Positions 1 through 9,720 of a DNA stretch of 64,000 bases are shown here, in pieces; positions within the stretch are counted from its first letter, which is position 1; every line of letters starts with the position of its first letter. The notes below the pieces were generated by a model. That model was not told the origin of the DNA and searched no databases. It was given only the letters and a program-made list of their open reading frames with translations. The stretch is from Saururus chinensis (Eukaryota; Streptophyta; Magnoliopsida; Piperales; Saururaceae). The stretch is taken from NCBI GenBank assembly GCA_035235625.1, contig CP141141.1, forward strand, positions 23,743,968-23,807,967, in the 5' to 3' direction. The translations under genes were made by a program, and so were the position numbers.

Positions 1-1300
1 TTCAAGCATCAGAAATATTCTTAGTATTTGCAATGCTTGTATAAAAGATTCACTATTAATAGTGATTTAAAACAATTAGAAATATTTGTGAAGCTACATG
101 AGAAGCATCACACATTCTTATTCGCATGGACCGTTGCAAATAGTTTTTGTTTTTTTAATTAAAATATCTATTCATAGGGACAAGTGAGAGAGAGACAAGA
201 AGAAGAGAGAGGAGTGAGAGAGAGAGGAGAGATACAAAAGTAAAAGGAAAGAGAGAAGAGAGGAGAGAGTTTTTTTAGTTAGCAAATAAATGTTTTTTAG
301 ACGTTTAGAAGTAGACCTAGTAATAAGGCCAAACACTAGCTACATTTACTTCTAAATGTCACAATAATAAAAAAGAGAGAGAAAAAAGAGACAAAAGAGA
401 GAAAGAGAGAAGAGGGAAAAAGAAGAGAGAGATGAGGAAGAGAGAGAAATGAGAGATTGAAGAGGAAGAGAGAGAGGGGAAAAAGGAGAGAGAAAAAGTG
501 AAGAGAGAGAGAGGATAAAGAAGAGAGAGGAGAAAGAGCGGAATGAAGAGAGAGGAGAGAGAAGAAGAAAAGAGAGAGGAGAGAGAGGAGAGAGAGAGAG
601 AATAGAAAAATAAAAGATTTTAAATTAAAAAATCTTACAATAGTGACTCTTATTTTCAAGTGTCACAAATATTCTTAGTATTTGTGATGCTTGTATAAAA
701 GTGTCACTGTTAATAGTGATTTAAAAAAACTATAATTATTTGCAATGCTACATGAGAAGCATTACAAATTCTTATTCTATGGAGCGTTGCAAATAGTTTT
801 GGTTTTTTTTAATTAAAATTCTATTAATAGCAACGAGTGAGAGAGAGAAGAAGAGAGAGAGGCGTGAGAGAGAGAGGAGAGAGACAAGAGAGAAGAGAGA
901 GTTTTTTTAATTCGCAAATAAATGCTTTTTAGACATTTAGAAGTAAACATCACAATAAGGCCAAACATTAGCGACGTTTACTTCTAAACGTCACTAATAA
1001 TAAAAAAGAGAGAGAAAAGGGACAAAAAGAAAAAGAGAAAGAGATAAGAAGAAAGGAGAAGAGAGAAATGAGAGAAGTGGAAGAGAGAGAGAGGAAAAGA
1101 GAAGAGAGAGAAGTGGAAGAGAGGAAGAGAGAAAAAGAGAAGAGAGAGAAGTGGAAGAGAGGAGAGACAAGAGAGTGGAGAGGGAAAAGAGAAGAGAGAG
1201 AAGAGGAAGAGAGAGAACAGAATGAAGAGAGAGGAGAGAGATAGTTGCCAAAACTTTTATTTGAGAATTAAAAAACTCTCTTGTCTCTATTAGTAGGAGA
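1..1300. repeat. About 654-bp direct tandem duplication inside CACTA-1
   Basis: The segment starting TTCAAGCATCAGAAATATTC at 1 is repeated from 655 with the same order of landmarks: the ATTCTTAGTATTTG stretch, the GAGAAGCAT stretch, a GA tract, the AATAAGGCCAAACA block (near 323 and 953) and a second GA tract. The GA tracts differ in length and detail while the unique blocks are well conserved. Confidence 0.8.
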
Positions 1301-1368
1301 GAGAGCGAGGTATTTTAATTCACAACTAATTTTAATTTTTATTTTAAAATCACTATTAATAGAGGCAA

Positions 1369-1640
1369 TTGAAAATAAGCATTGCTATTATAAGAATTTT
1401 TAAGTTAAAATCTTTTACGTTTCTTTTCTCTCTTTTCTCCCTCTCTCTTCTCTCTTTTCCTCTTTTAGTCTCAGTCTCAGTCTCAGTTTCTCTCTTCCTC
1501 TTCTCTCTTTATCTCTTTTCTCTTTTTTTATTTTTAGGGACGTTTAGAATTAAATGTCGCTAATGTTTGGCCTTATTGCAATATTTTCTTCTAAACATCG
1601 CAAATATGCTCATTTGCGAATTAAAAAAATTCTCATCAGT
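1369..1640 (-). repeat. Inverted third copy of the CACTA-1 internal module
   Basis: On the minus strand this block repeats the unit seen at 280-655 and 910-1290. It has GCAAATGAGC, the AATAAGGCCAAACATTAGCG block (plus-strand complement near 1560-1580), a GA tract and a closing AAAAGATTTTAA stretch. Its pyrimidine tract carries a short GTCTCA microrepeat at 1467-1490. With the two direct copies it gives a direct-direct-inverted arrangement. Confidence 0.75.
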
Positions 1641-2414
1641 ATGAATAGGAGAGAGAGTGAAGAGAGAGAGGAGAGAGAGAAGATAGAGGGAGGAGAGAGA
1701 AGGGAAAGGAGAGAGGAGTGAGAGAAGAGAGAGCAAAGAGAGAGGAGAGAGGAGAAAGAAGAGAGAAAAAGAGAAGAGAGAGAAGAGGGAAGAGGGAAGA
1801 GAGGAGAGAGGAGAGAGGAGAGAGGAGAGAATGAGAGAGCAAAGAGAGAAAAAGAGAAGAGACAGGAGAGTGGAGTGAGAGAAGAGAGAAAATGAAGAGA
1901 GATAGGAGGGATAGATCGAAGAGAGAGAGAGGAGAGACAGAGGGGAGAGAGAGATAAAAGAGAGGACTAAAATGAAACGGTTTTAAAAAAATTAATTTTG
2001 AATTATTGGTGACGCTCTTAAGAATCTTCGTTAACAGTCCAAGTGCTTGTGACGCATCTCTGGATGTGTCGCAAGTATTAGAACTATTAGCGATGCTTTC
2101 GATGAGCGTTGCAAATAATAAGTAGTTAAAAAAATATCTTTATACTATTTATGATGCTCCGAAGAAGTGTCACCAATAGCTTTAATGGTTGCGACAATTA
2201 CACAGAAACATCACAACTGTTAGCTTATTTGCAACATTCACAGTGAACATCGCAAATAGTATAAAAAGAAATATTTTATTTTTCCTTACTATTGGCGACA
2301 CTCAGTACAAGTGTCGCCAATAGTCTAATACTTGCGAGATGAGTCGCATGTATTTTGGACTATTACTATGGCTTCAAGAGTGTCGCCAATAGTTCAAAAT
2401 TATTTTTTTTTAAA

Positions 2415-2945
2415 CTTTTCATTTTAGTCATCTCTCTCCCCTCTCTCTGTCTCCTCTCTCTCTTATCTTCTCTATCTCTCCTCTCTTTCTCTATCTCTCT
2501 CTCAACTCTCTTCTCTCTACCCTCTCTCTCTTCTCTTTCTCTTTTTTTTTTCTTCTATCTCTTCCCCTGCTCTCTCTCTTTTCTATCTTCTCTCTACCCT
2601 CTCTCTTCTTTGTCTCTCCTTTTTCTTTCTTCTATTTCTTTCCCTGCTCTCTCTCTTTCTCTCTCTCTCTCTCCCTCCTCTTTCTTTTTATTCTCTCTCT
2701 CTTCACTTTCTCTCTCTCAATATCTCTTATCACTGTCTCTCTCTTCTCTCTTTTCTCTCTCTCCCTCCCTCTCTCTTTGCTCGCTCTTCTCCTCTCTCAT
2801 CTCTTTCTCTCTCTCTATATATTATATATTTAAATAATAATATTAATATATATTTTTTGTATTTATTATTTATTATATATTTAAATTATAAATATAATTA
2901 TATATAATAAAAATTATTATTTTTAATATATAATATATAAAAAAT
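2415..2945. repeat. CT-rich tract followed by AT-rich block
   Basis: 2415-2816 is almost pure pyrimidine (CTCTCT with T runs). 2817-2945 is almost only A and T, with TATATA and TTTAAATAATA strings. The 160-residue open frame across the CT tract is a Leu/Ser composition artefact. Confidence 0.9.
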
Positions 2946-3059
2946 GTCAAGTCTTACCTACAAGGCTGGGACTCACGCTGACTCATGTGGGCACATTCTC
3001 ATACTAATCAGAGTAAAGGAAATACGTATAGTAATTGCCATGTTTAAACATAAGTGGTG

Positions 3060-3444
3060 TAAATAGTAAAGAAATAAAATTTAGTTTATATTTATTTTTC
3101 TAAAAAATAATAGTATTTGTGACTTTTTTTTAAAGGGTCTCAAATGCTATGTCTATTTTTTTAAAACAAATTTATTCACTATTTGCGATGCTTTTTAAAA
3201 AGCGTTGCAAATACTATTGCCTATTAGCTACATAGTATATAATTTTTTTTAATAAAAATATTGTATTAGCAACAGTTTTTTATAAGCATTACAAATAGTT
3301 GGAGATTATTTACAACGCACTCAAATGCATGGCTAATAGTAGTTTTTTTTGTGACACTTTTTGAAGCGTGACATAACTATTTTTAGAAACACTTTTTTTG
3401 TGATGCTTAAAAAAGCGTCACTAATAGTCTTTTTTGTTTTAGTG
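3060..3444. repeat. Subterminal hairpin repeats and right terminal sequence of CACTA-1
   Basis: Repeated short dyads such as TTTGCGATGCTTTTTAAAAA with AGCGTTGCAAATA (near 3183-3215) and GTGATGCTT with AAGCGTCAC (3400-3421) lead up to the TAGTG terminus. Such subterminal motifs are where CACTA transposases bind in known elements. That role here is inferred. Confidence 0.7.
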
Positions 3445-4513
3445 TCCACAAAATAAATTTGTTGTATCATAGACCCCTTCAAAAACTTATATACATTGGT
3501 AGCTTTTTTCCATTCATCGTGAGAAAGCCTATGTTTATAACTTGGATCTTCTTCCTCTAATCTTCTAAACAAATCACAATATGACAACATAGATTCTAAC
3601 ATTATATAGGTAGAAGTCCATCGAGTGCTAACATCTAAAATCAAACCCTTCCCCACACTAATTCCCAACTCAGCCACTAACTTAGTAAACTTTTGGTGAA
3701 AGGAATGAAGAATTACATCTGAAATATATTTTATTCCAACCTACACAATAAGGTTTAACACATGGGCAACACAACCTACATGGACAAGGGTACCTTCCAA
3801 CTAAATAGATCCCTTTTCAGCAAGGTCCCTTACGAGATTTTTTGAGCAACATCATTACTTGATGCATTATCTAAAGTAATGCAACATACTTTGCTATCAA
3901 TTTTCCACTTCACTAAAGTGGCTTTGATAGCATTATATATTGCCAATCCAGTATGATCGATGGAAGCCAAGAAAAACAAATAATTTGTTTTGTAAATGCC
4001 AATCATTATCAATATAATGAGCAGTCACACAAATTTATCCAAAATTTTGATTTGAAGTCCATAAATAAGAAGTAATACTAACCCTAGAGGGAAGATTTTG
4101 AAAAATATCCATCAATGCAGCCTTCTCTTTTGTGTAAAGACTTTGTCAATCATTCCTAATTGTTGTCCTTGAAACTATTATAAAAGAGGCTGCAAAGTTT
4201 ATGCAAAATAAATAAAATCATCTTGACTAACAATATTAAATGGGTACTCATGCACTATTATTGCTCTTGCAATAGCTTCGCTACTACGTTGTTGATCGAA
4301 TTTAAGAGCAGATATATTACCAAAAGTAGTACTTAAGAGTGGTTGTCTGAGATATATATTTGGTCTCATCTTACAAGAATCATTATTAATGTGTCTTGCT
4401 AGATGAGTCGTACCATCTTTACCTTCTCCAACAAACATGGCCTTACAATAATTGCATATTGCTGCTTCCGCTACTCCATTTTTATTAAGAACTTTCTCAA
4501 AATCTAGCCACAC
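3445..4513 (-). pseudogene. hAT transposase, decayed and truncated
   Basis: Three separated minus-strand pieces follow the order of a plant hAT (DAYSLEEPER/RICESLEEPER-like) transposase. 4513-4199 has a BED-type zinc finger with CNYC, then HLARH. 4012-3830 has the core segment with IDHTG and LDNASSND, the latter being the conserved DNAxxN region. 3677-3445 has the segment around LDVSTRWTSTY and ML followed by DPSY. Frameshifts or stops separate the pieces. The last codons before 3444 run straight into the CACTA-1 terminus. A functional domesticated gene is very unlikely given the breaks. Confidence 0.8.
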
Positions 4514-4609
4514 TTGTGACGAACCTCAAACCCTTTTTCTTACCTTGTCTATACTTGCTCCTAAATCTTGGATAAGATGGGGAGAAAGACATGTGTAAGC
4601 GTGGGAGTG

Positions 4610-4693
4610 GAGGAATTGGCTGGTGTGGAAGAATTGACAGAGATGGAAGAATTGGCTAGGGTGGAAGAATTGGACGGGGTGGAAGAATTGGCC
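4610..4693 (-). repeat. 18-bp minisatellite
   Basis: About five copies of an 18-bp unit close to GGAAGAATTGGCTAGGGT (clear units at 4627-4644, 4645-4662, 4663-4680, partial copies on both sides). On the minus strand it reads as repeats of QFFHP-like peptides, which look like a by-product. It lies in the hAT leader. Confidence 0.85.
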
Positions 4694-4739
4694 TTCTCTA
4701 TTAATAAATACGTACAAATTAAAAAATAGAACTTACAAG

Positions 4740-5180
4740 ACAAAAATAAATTGATCAGAACAAAGACTACAAATTAATTAACCAATCACAGACAAGAACA
4801 AATTAAAGAACATAACAAAGAGTAAAAAACAAGAACAAATACAACAAAACAAAGACAAAGAACATATTAGATTACAGAACAAAGACAAGTAAAAATTAAA
4901 GATCAAATACAAGAAAAAGTTCAAATTAAAGAACAGAGATAAGAACAGAACAGAGACAAGTAGAAATTAAAGAATGTAGAGATTAAAGAATAGAGACATG
5001 AACAAAACAAAGACAAGTAGAAAGCAAAGAACAGAGAAAAAAAAACAAAACAAAATAGAGATTAGAATAGAACATAAACAAGTCACAAACAAGTAAAAAT
5101 TAAAGAATAGAGACAAAAATAGAACAAAACATAGACAAATACAAATTAATGAATAGAAACAAGTACAAAATAAAAACATT
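4740..5180. repeat. A-rich degenerate tandem repeat
   Basis: Irregular repeats of AAAGAACA, AACAAAGACAAGTAGAAATT and similar A-rich strings. No coding signal; part of the hAT leader. Confidence 0.6.
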
Positions 5181-5376
5181 GACCATATATAACATATCAA
5201 CAAAAGGATGAAGGAAAAAAAATTATTTTTGTTGTGGAGAACTGAGATTGGAGTCCACAACGGTACCGGAGTAGGCCGAGTAGTGGTCCGTCAGATTTTG
5301 ATGTCCACAGGACCACACAGTAGTGCACTGGCAGGCAACAATAGTATGAACCAATGATTTGGGATAGTGAGAGCCG

Positions 5377-5590
5377 AGAGAATGGTGGCAATCGATGAAG
5401 ATTTAGGGACAATGAGAGCTAGCGATTGGGATAGTGATACCATGAGAATGGAGGCGATCAGTGGAGATTTAGGGACATTTAGAGCTGAGAGAATGGAGGC
5501 AATTGGCGGAGATGAAACTATGAAAGCCAACAATTTGGGAGTTGGGACAGTGAAAGCCGAGAGGCTAGTTCAGATCGAGGAGAGAAAAGA
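5377..5590. repeat. Degenerate tandem repeat in hAT 5' region
   Basis: Repeated units around GAGAATGGAGGCAAT and GGAGATTTAGGGACA, roughly 60-70 bp apart. A 75-residue open frame covers it on the plus strand, opposite to the transposase, and is probably not a gene. Confidence 0.5.
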
Positions 5591-5894
5591 GTAGGAGGAG
5601 ATTTAGGGTTAGCCAGTTAGGATTTAGGAACTTAGGGTGTTACTGTTATAATGGGCTGGGCTTAGTTTGTCTTTGCATTTGCGGGCTGGTCTTTTCAATT
5701 TTTTTGTCGAGGCCTGAGCCCGACCCTAATATTTATGGGCTTTCAAATTTTAAGCACAGCCAGGCTTACTTCTTATTCTTTATGAAAGAAGCCTAAAAAT
5801 TTTCAGGCTAGGCTTGCGGGCCAGCCCTTAATGTTTGTAGCCCTATCCATGACATTGACCCCTTTGGTAACCTCCGCTTAAGATTTGGGGTGCT

Positions 5895-6020
5895 CACACC
5901 TTTGGCGGCATCTCCCACACCTTCGGTAGTGTCTGCCACCCCTCTAGCAACATCTCCCACCCATTTAGTGGCGCCTCCCACCCCTCAAGTAGCGTTAACC
6001 ACCCCTACGACTGTTACACC
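5895..6020 (+). repeat. 21-bp minisatellite with a Thr/Pro-rich reading
   Basis: Six consecutive units of exactly 21 bp start at 5895, 5916, 5937, 5958, 5979 and 6000 (last one partial), each beginning CACMCC. In frame the unit reads as a 7-residue TPxxxxP-like repeat. Because 21 is a multiple of 3, the frame stays open through the array, so it may be a remnant of a low-complexity region of a transposon protein. No flanking domain supports a real gene. Confidence 0.75.
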
Positions 6021-7242
6021 CTCTCCTACTCTATATTTGCATCTTAATGACTCCCAAATTCAGTAAAGTTTTTATTCTTTTCTTATTTTAAATTTTTTTC
6101 TATTTATTTCCTTGCAAAAAATCTTTGAATCCATGGATAAATATTGCTAAAATCGGTTCAGTAACACTCCTGAATCGTTTTTGCAATATTGTTAAAATAA
6201 TTCAGCAACAATATTTTTACGGGATGTTGTTTATTTTAATTTATGTTATAGTGTATGTGTGTTATTAATCACTTGTGTAATAATATTTATGCCAATATTG
6301 TGTATATATGTTTGAAATATGGATTTGTTATATTTGACTCTATTTAACAATCTTATTGTATGACTATCTTATGGATTTATTTTTGAATTAATATTATATG
6401 GCTATGTTATGCATTGTCGTATTTTGTCTAGTTATTTTTTATGTTAAATGCATTTATGTTTGATATGTATATTGCATGAACAATTATGCAATATTGCAAA
6501 ACTAATTTAGTAATATTGCTCAAACAATTCAAATATATTGCTTAAACATTTACGTAATATACATATATCTATCTAGAGAATGTCCCCATGGTATTGGTTC
6601 TTTTCCTTGTTACTTAGACATCTATGTATTGATGCACAAGAATATGAATTTAAGAAGAGGGGGGCTGAACATTCAAGAGATTCCATGAAGAAGAGGAGGG
6701 AATCAGTGACAGTCCTATGTACCCCCAAAGGATTGTTCACATTGACTAATTTTTTCCGTTGAGTGACTGTTGTATTGTCATATTTAACTTCATGATACAA
6801 AAACACTTAGTTCATATAGAGAGAACATGGTTGTAATATTAAATTTATTGTGAAAATGACTATTCTGACTTGATGGAGAATGAGGTTTTCATATCATTCA
6901 ATTTCATTCGTATACAATATATTTATTGATAGAGAGAAAATATGATTTATTTTGTAAATATTTCTTTAGATCCATTACCTTTTAATCCATTACATGTATA
7001 ATGTTGAAATGATTAAGCAATAATGTAGAATTGATTCAACAATATTGCAAAATCAATTCAATATTATTATTGAATTACTTCAGTAATATTACTATATTTT
7101 TTATGCTTGTTTGACGACCTGGATTATTATAATATATGAAGGATTGTTGGTTGTATTACTTTGGTATGTGTATATGAATAATGTAGAAGTGATTGCTGAA
7201 TCACTACCACAATATTGTTGAGTTAAATAAACAATAATTCCA
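6021..7242. other. AT-rich stretch with CAATATTG clusters, no gene seen
   Basis: Mostly AT-rich DNA. Clusters of the CAATATTG-centred motif occur at about 6130-6215, 6480-6560, 7010-7095 and 7190-7215. Short open frames near 6570-6810 show no recognisable domain. Confidence 0.6.
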
Positions 7243-7458
7243 TATTGTGAGTGACAAGGATGGAGATAACACAGTGTTGATAGGGAGTGGTAGAGTAGAG
7301 GAGTTGCCATTGGAGGAGTTGTGAAAGGAGCATTGGGTTGGGTTAGGGGCGGAGAAAGGGGACAACGAGGGCAAAAGAGGAAGAGTGTGAGGAGAGAGGG
7401 ATATGAGGGACCAAAAGGCAAGAATGGGAAGTAAGGAGGAGCGTATAATGCAAAAGCG

Positions 7459-7524
7459 ATTCAACAATATTGTAGAATCAATTCAACAACATTGCTGAAT
7501 CAATTCAACAATATTACCATATTG
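7459..7524. repeat. Three tandem 22-bp palindromic units
   Basis: Three head-to-tail 22-bp units at 7459-7480, 7481-7502 and 7503-7524. Each is close to ATTCAACAATATTG followed by a half that mirrors it, centred on the palindrome CAATATTG. This is the clearest of the clusters found between 6130 and 8625. Confidence 0.8.
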
Positions 7525-7642
7525 TCGATGATGAGGACAAAGTGGCCACCACATCAAGAAGGAGTGAGCATCTCCCAGTTGGATCCGCCCTAGGGGATGA
7601 AGGAGGAGGTGGTGTAGAGGGAGTGTCTAGTCATGTCAGAGG

Positions 7643-8115
7643 TAGAGGCGGCAAAGGGTTGTGCCATGTTTTGTGGCCCATGCTCACAACATACTCGGCT
7701 AGGGCATGAACCATGCCTAGACTAGGCCCATTCAATATATTAATATAAATGTATATTTTATATCAATATAAATATTTTATATCAATTGAAATCTATATTT
7801 TATATTAATACAAATATTTATTTTATATCAATATAGATATTAATATAAATATTAATATATATATATATATATATTATATAAAGATATTTTTTACATATTT
7901 TCTAATAAATTATTTTTTAATATATGATCGTGTCGTTGGCCGACTTGAGGCTTGGCACAGTAGGCTTGTTGGAAGTGCCAGACCTACTATTTGTAGATAT
8001 TGGCTGGGCAGCCCGATCTGCCCATGTCATAGGCCATGTTTGGGCCCTTGTCGGGCCATTCCAATTGGAGCCCAATGGGCTGAGTTCAGCCTCACACAAC
8101 CCATTGCCACCTTTA
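7643..8115. mobile_element. hAT-like non-autonomous element
   Basis: Imperfect terminal inverted repeats: TAGAGGCGGCAAAGGGTTGT at the left, and at the right (minus strand, from 8115) TAAAGGTGGCAATGGGTTGT. The subterminal parts are rich in GGCCCAT/GGGCC motifs and the centre (7740-7920) is AT-rich. The insertion accounts for the extra length between two units of the surrounding 300-bp array. The 8-bp flanks do not match well, so the target duplication is not confirmed. Confidence 0.6.
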
Positions 8116-8840
8116 ATTGGAAGCTGAAGAAGAGGTCAAGGTGGAGCAAAAGAAAAGAGGACGAGGAGGGAGGGCAGGAAGAAGGATCATAAGGCAAACC
8201 TGGGAAGTGAGGAGGAGTGTGTAATGCATAAGTAATTCAACAATATTGTAGAGTGATTAAGTAATATTGCATAATTAATTCATTAATATTGCTAAACCAC
8301 TTATGCAATAGAGGCTACCGCATCGGGAGGGAGTGGTTGAGCGAAGGACCAGCCTCTCCCATGTGAGGTAGTATGAGGAGATGGCAGCAAAGGAGGTACA
8401 AAGGGAGCATTAGATAGGGTTAGAGGCAGAAGAAGGGGATGAGGTGGGGCTAAAGAGGGTGAGGAGGGAGAGGAAGAAGAAGGACCATAAGGCAAGCTTG
8501 GGAAGCGGGGAGAGTATAATATAGAAATGATTTAGCAAAATTCTAGAATCAATTCCACAATATTATAGAATTGTTTCAAAAATATTGATGAATTGATTCA
8601 ACATTGTTACAATATTTTTGGTGATGAAATGAAAAGCCACTATGTTGGGAGGGAGTAGCGAAGCAAAGGACCTGCCTCTTCTAGGTAAGGTTGTACTAGT
8701 AGGCAATAGAGGAGGAGGTGCGGAGAAAGCGTCGAGCTGGTTTGGGTGTAGAAGAAGGGGATTAGGTGGGGTGCAAGAGGAAGAGGGCAAAGAGGGAGAG
8801 GGAGAAAAAGGGCCAGAAGGCAAGCCTAGGAAGTGGGAGT

Positions 8841-9599
8841 AGTGCCATCAACAATTACAGTGGCGCCTGACATTCGTCTTCAACTTGCTAAGGGTGGATG
8901 GGATGTGGTCCAGATGGGCAATGGGCTTGTTAATGGAGATGAACTCAAAAGCCCCTCTTGTAGTGCTACTTCTATTGTTGCTTTAAATGGAGGGAAGGCA
9001 CAACCTTTAGGACTTTGATAGGCACATACCTCTCTACTCTCTCTCATTAACGAAGACTACTTGAGTGGAGAAGCAGAACAAGTCATTGAATCTATAGAAA
9101 CTCATCTAGAAAAGGTAGGGAAACCCTAACTTTTGGGCAGTGAGAATGAGAGATGAAAGAGAAGGGAAAGAGGACGAAGGGAAGAAGATGTAAAGGGGTA
9201 TTTTGGTCCATGTGTAGGTAATATGTAATATTTGAAAAATATCCAAGTGATGTAAAAATAGTGCATGTCTAAGCAAGTAAGGAGTAAATCGCCCCATAGA
9301 ACTATTAATGTAGGAGAGGGAGTAATATTTACGTCTTAAATAACACGTAACTCACAGGATTCATGCGTCGCTTTGCTTGTTATATAAGGGTAAATATGTC
9401 TCTTAATTTCTTAATTCAATGATATAATATTATTTTCCACTACTTTAATTAATGAATGGAATGCTACATAATAAGTATTTTAGCAATAATTTAGAGGAGT
9501 AATGTGTAATTATCCTATCTTTTGTCATTAATGCTCACTACATGGATTAAAAAATAAAAATGGAATTTAATTGAAAAACACATAAGTTGAAGCTTAAAG
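8841..9599. other. Unassigned region, one short open frame
   Basis: 8833-9018 (plus) is an uninterrupted 61-codon frame without a recognised domain, following the last 300-bp unit. 9106-9297 (minus) is an open frame of low information content. I see no other structure and no basis for a function. Confidence 0.3.
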
Positions 9600-9720
9600 C
9601 TTCGAGTACTGGAGGCAAGCCAAATAGAGCTGGGCCGAGCTCAAGGTCACATTGTCGAGCCCACATTTGAGATTGGGCCATCGAGCTGGGTCGACCCGGC
9701 TGGCTCCATGGCACCCATCA
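9600..9720. mobile_element. Possible hAT end fragment
   Basis: G/C-rich interspersed motifs such as GAGCTGGGCCGAGCTC and GAGCTGGGTCGACCCGG inside otherwise AT-rich DNA resemble hAT subterminal sequence. No partner end was found. Confidence 0.3.

Larger units (their letters stand above)
1..3444. mobile_element. CACTA-like (En/Spm-type) non-autonomous element, right part (CACTA-1)
   Basis: The right end is TAGTG at 3440-3444. Read inward on the minus strand it begins CACTAAAACAAAAAAGACTA, followed by short units of the type GTGACGCT. The same terminus recurs at 28795 and 53689. Inside are GA or CT tracts (180-600, 830-1240, 1640-1960, 2415-2816), subterminal hairpin units around GCGATGCT/AGCGTTGC (1980-2400, 3060-3430) and a very AT-rich block (2817-2945). 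No transposase reading frame is visible; the long open frames are CT/GA artefacts. The left end lies outside the window. The element interrupts a hAT transposase reading frame at 3445. Family placement comes from the terminal bases and subterminal repeat style and is inference beyond that. Confidence 0.75.
3445..5845 (-). mobile_element. hAT-type DNA transposon, 5' portion, cut by CACTA-1
   Basis: Reading on the minus strand, the element seems to start at 5845 with TAGGGCTACAAACA, followed by G/C-rich repeats of the GGGCTGG and GGCCTGAGCCCG type (5640-5840) that are typical of plant hAT ends. Next come a leader with small tandem repeats (5377-5560, 4740-5180, 4610-4693), a BED zinc-finger coding segment and hAT transposase core segments. 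The frame stops abruptly at the CACTA-1 terminus, so the C-terminal dimerisation region is absent here. The candidate target duplication next to the start (5846-5853) cannot be checked because the other end is outside the window. Confidence 0.7.
7243..8840. repeat. Tandem array of about 300-bp units with palindromic AT clusters
   Basis: Each unit has a purine-rich part of about 200 bp that ends with a landmark close to AAGGCAAGCTTGGGAAG (near 7416, 8192, 8491, 8817), followed by a cluster of the 22-bp CAATATTG motif (7459-7524, 8230-8310, 8520-8620). Units 2 to 3 and 3 to 4 are about 300 and 326 bp apart. The larger gap between units 1 and 2 equals one unit plus an inserted hAT-like element. 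On the minus strand the purine parts give related Pro/Ser-rich peptides starting MP(F/Y/S)GP. Confidence 0.7.

Noticed and set aside
336-2837. Ser/Leu-rich open frames in the first 2.8 kb and similar ones at 26369-27777
   Set aside because: Same composition artefact from CT/GA tracts; no start context, domain or conservation.
8833-9018. 61-codon plus-strand frame
   Set aside because: Reasonable codon-like composition but too short, no domain, and next to a repeat array.
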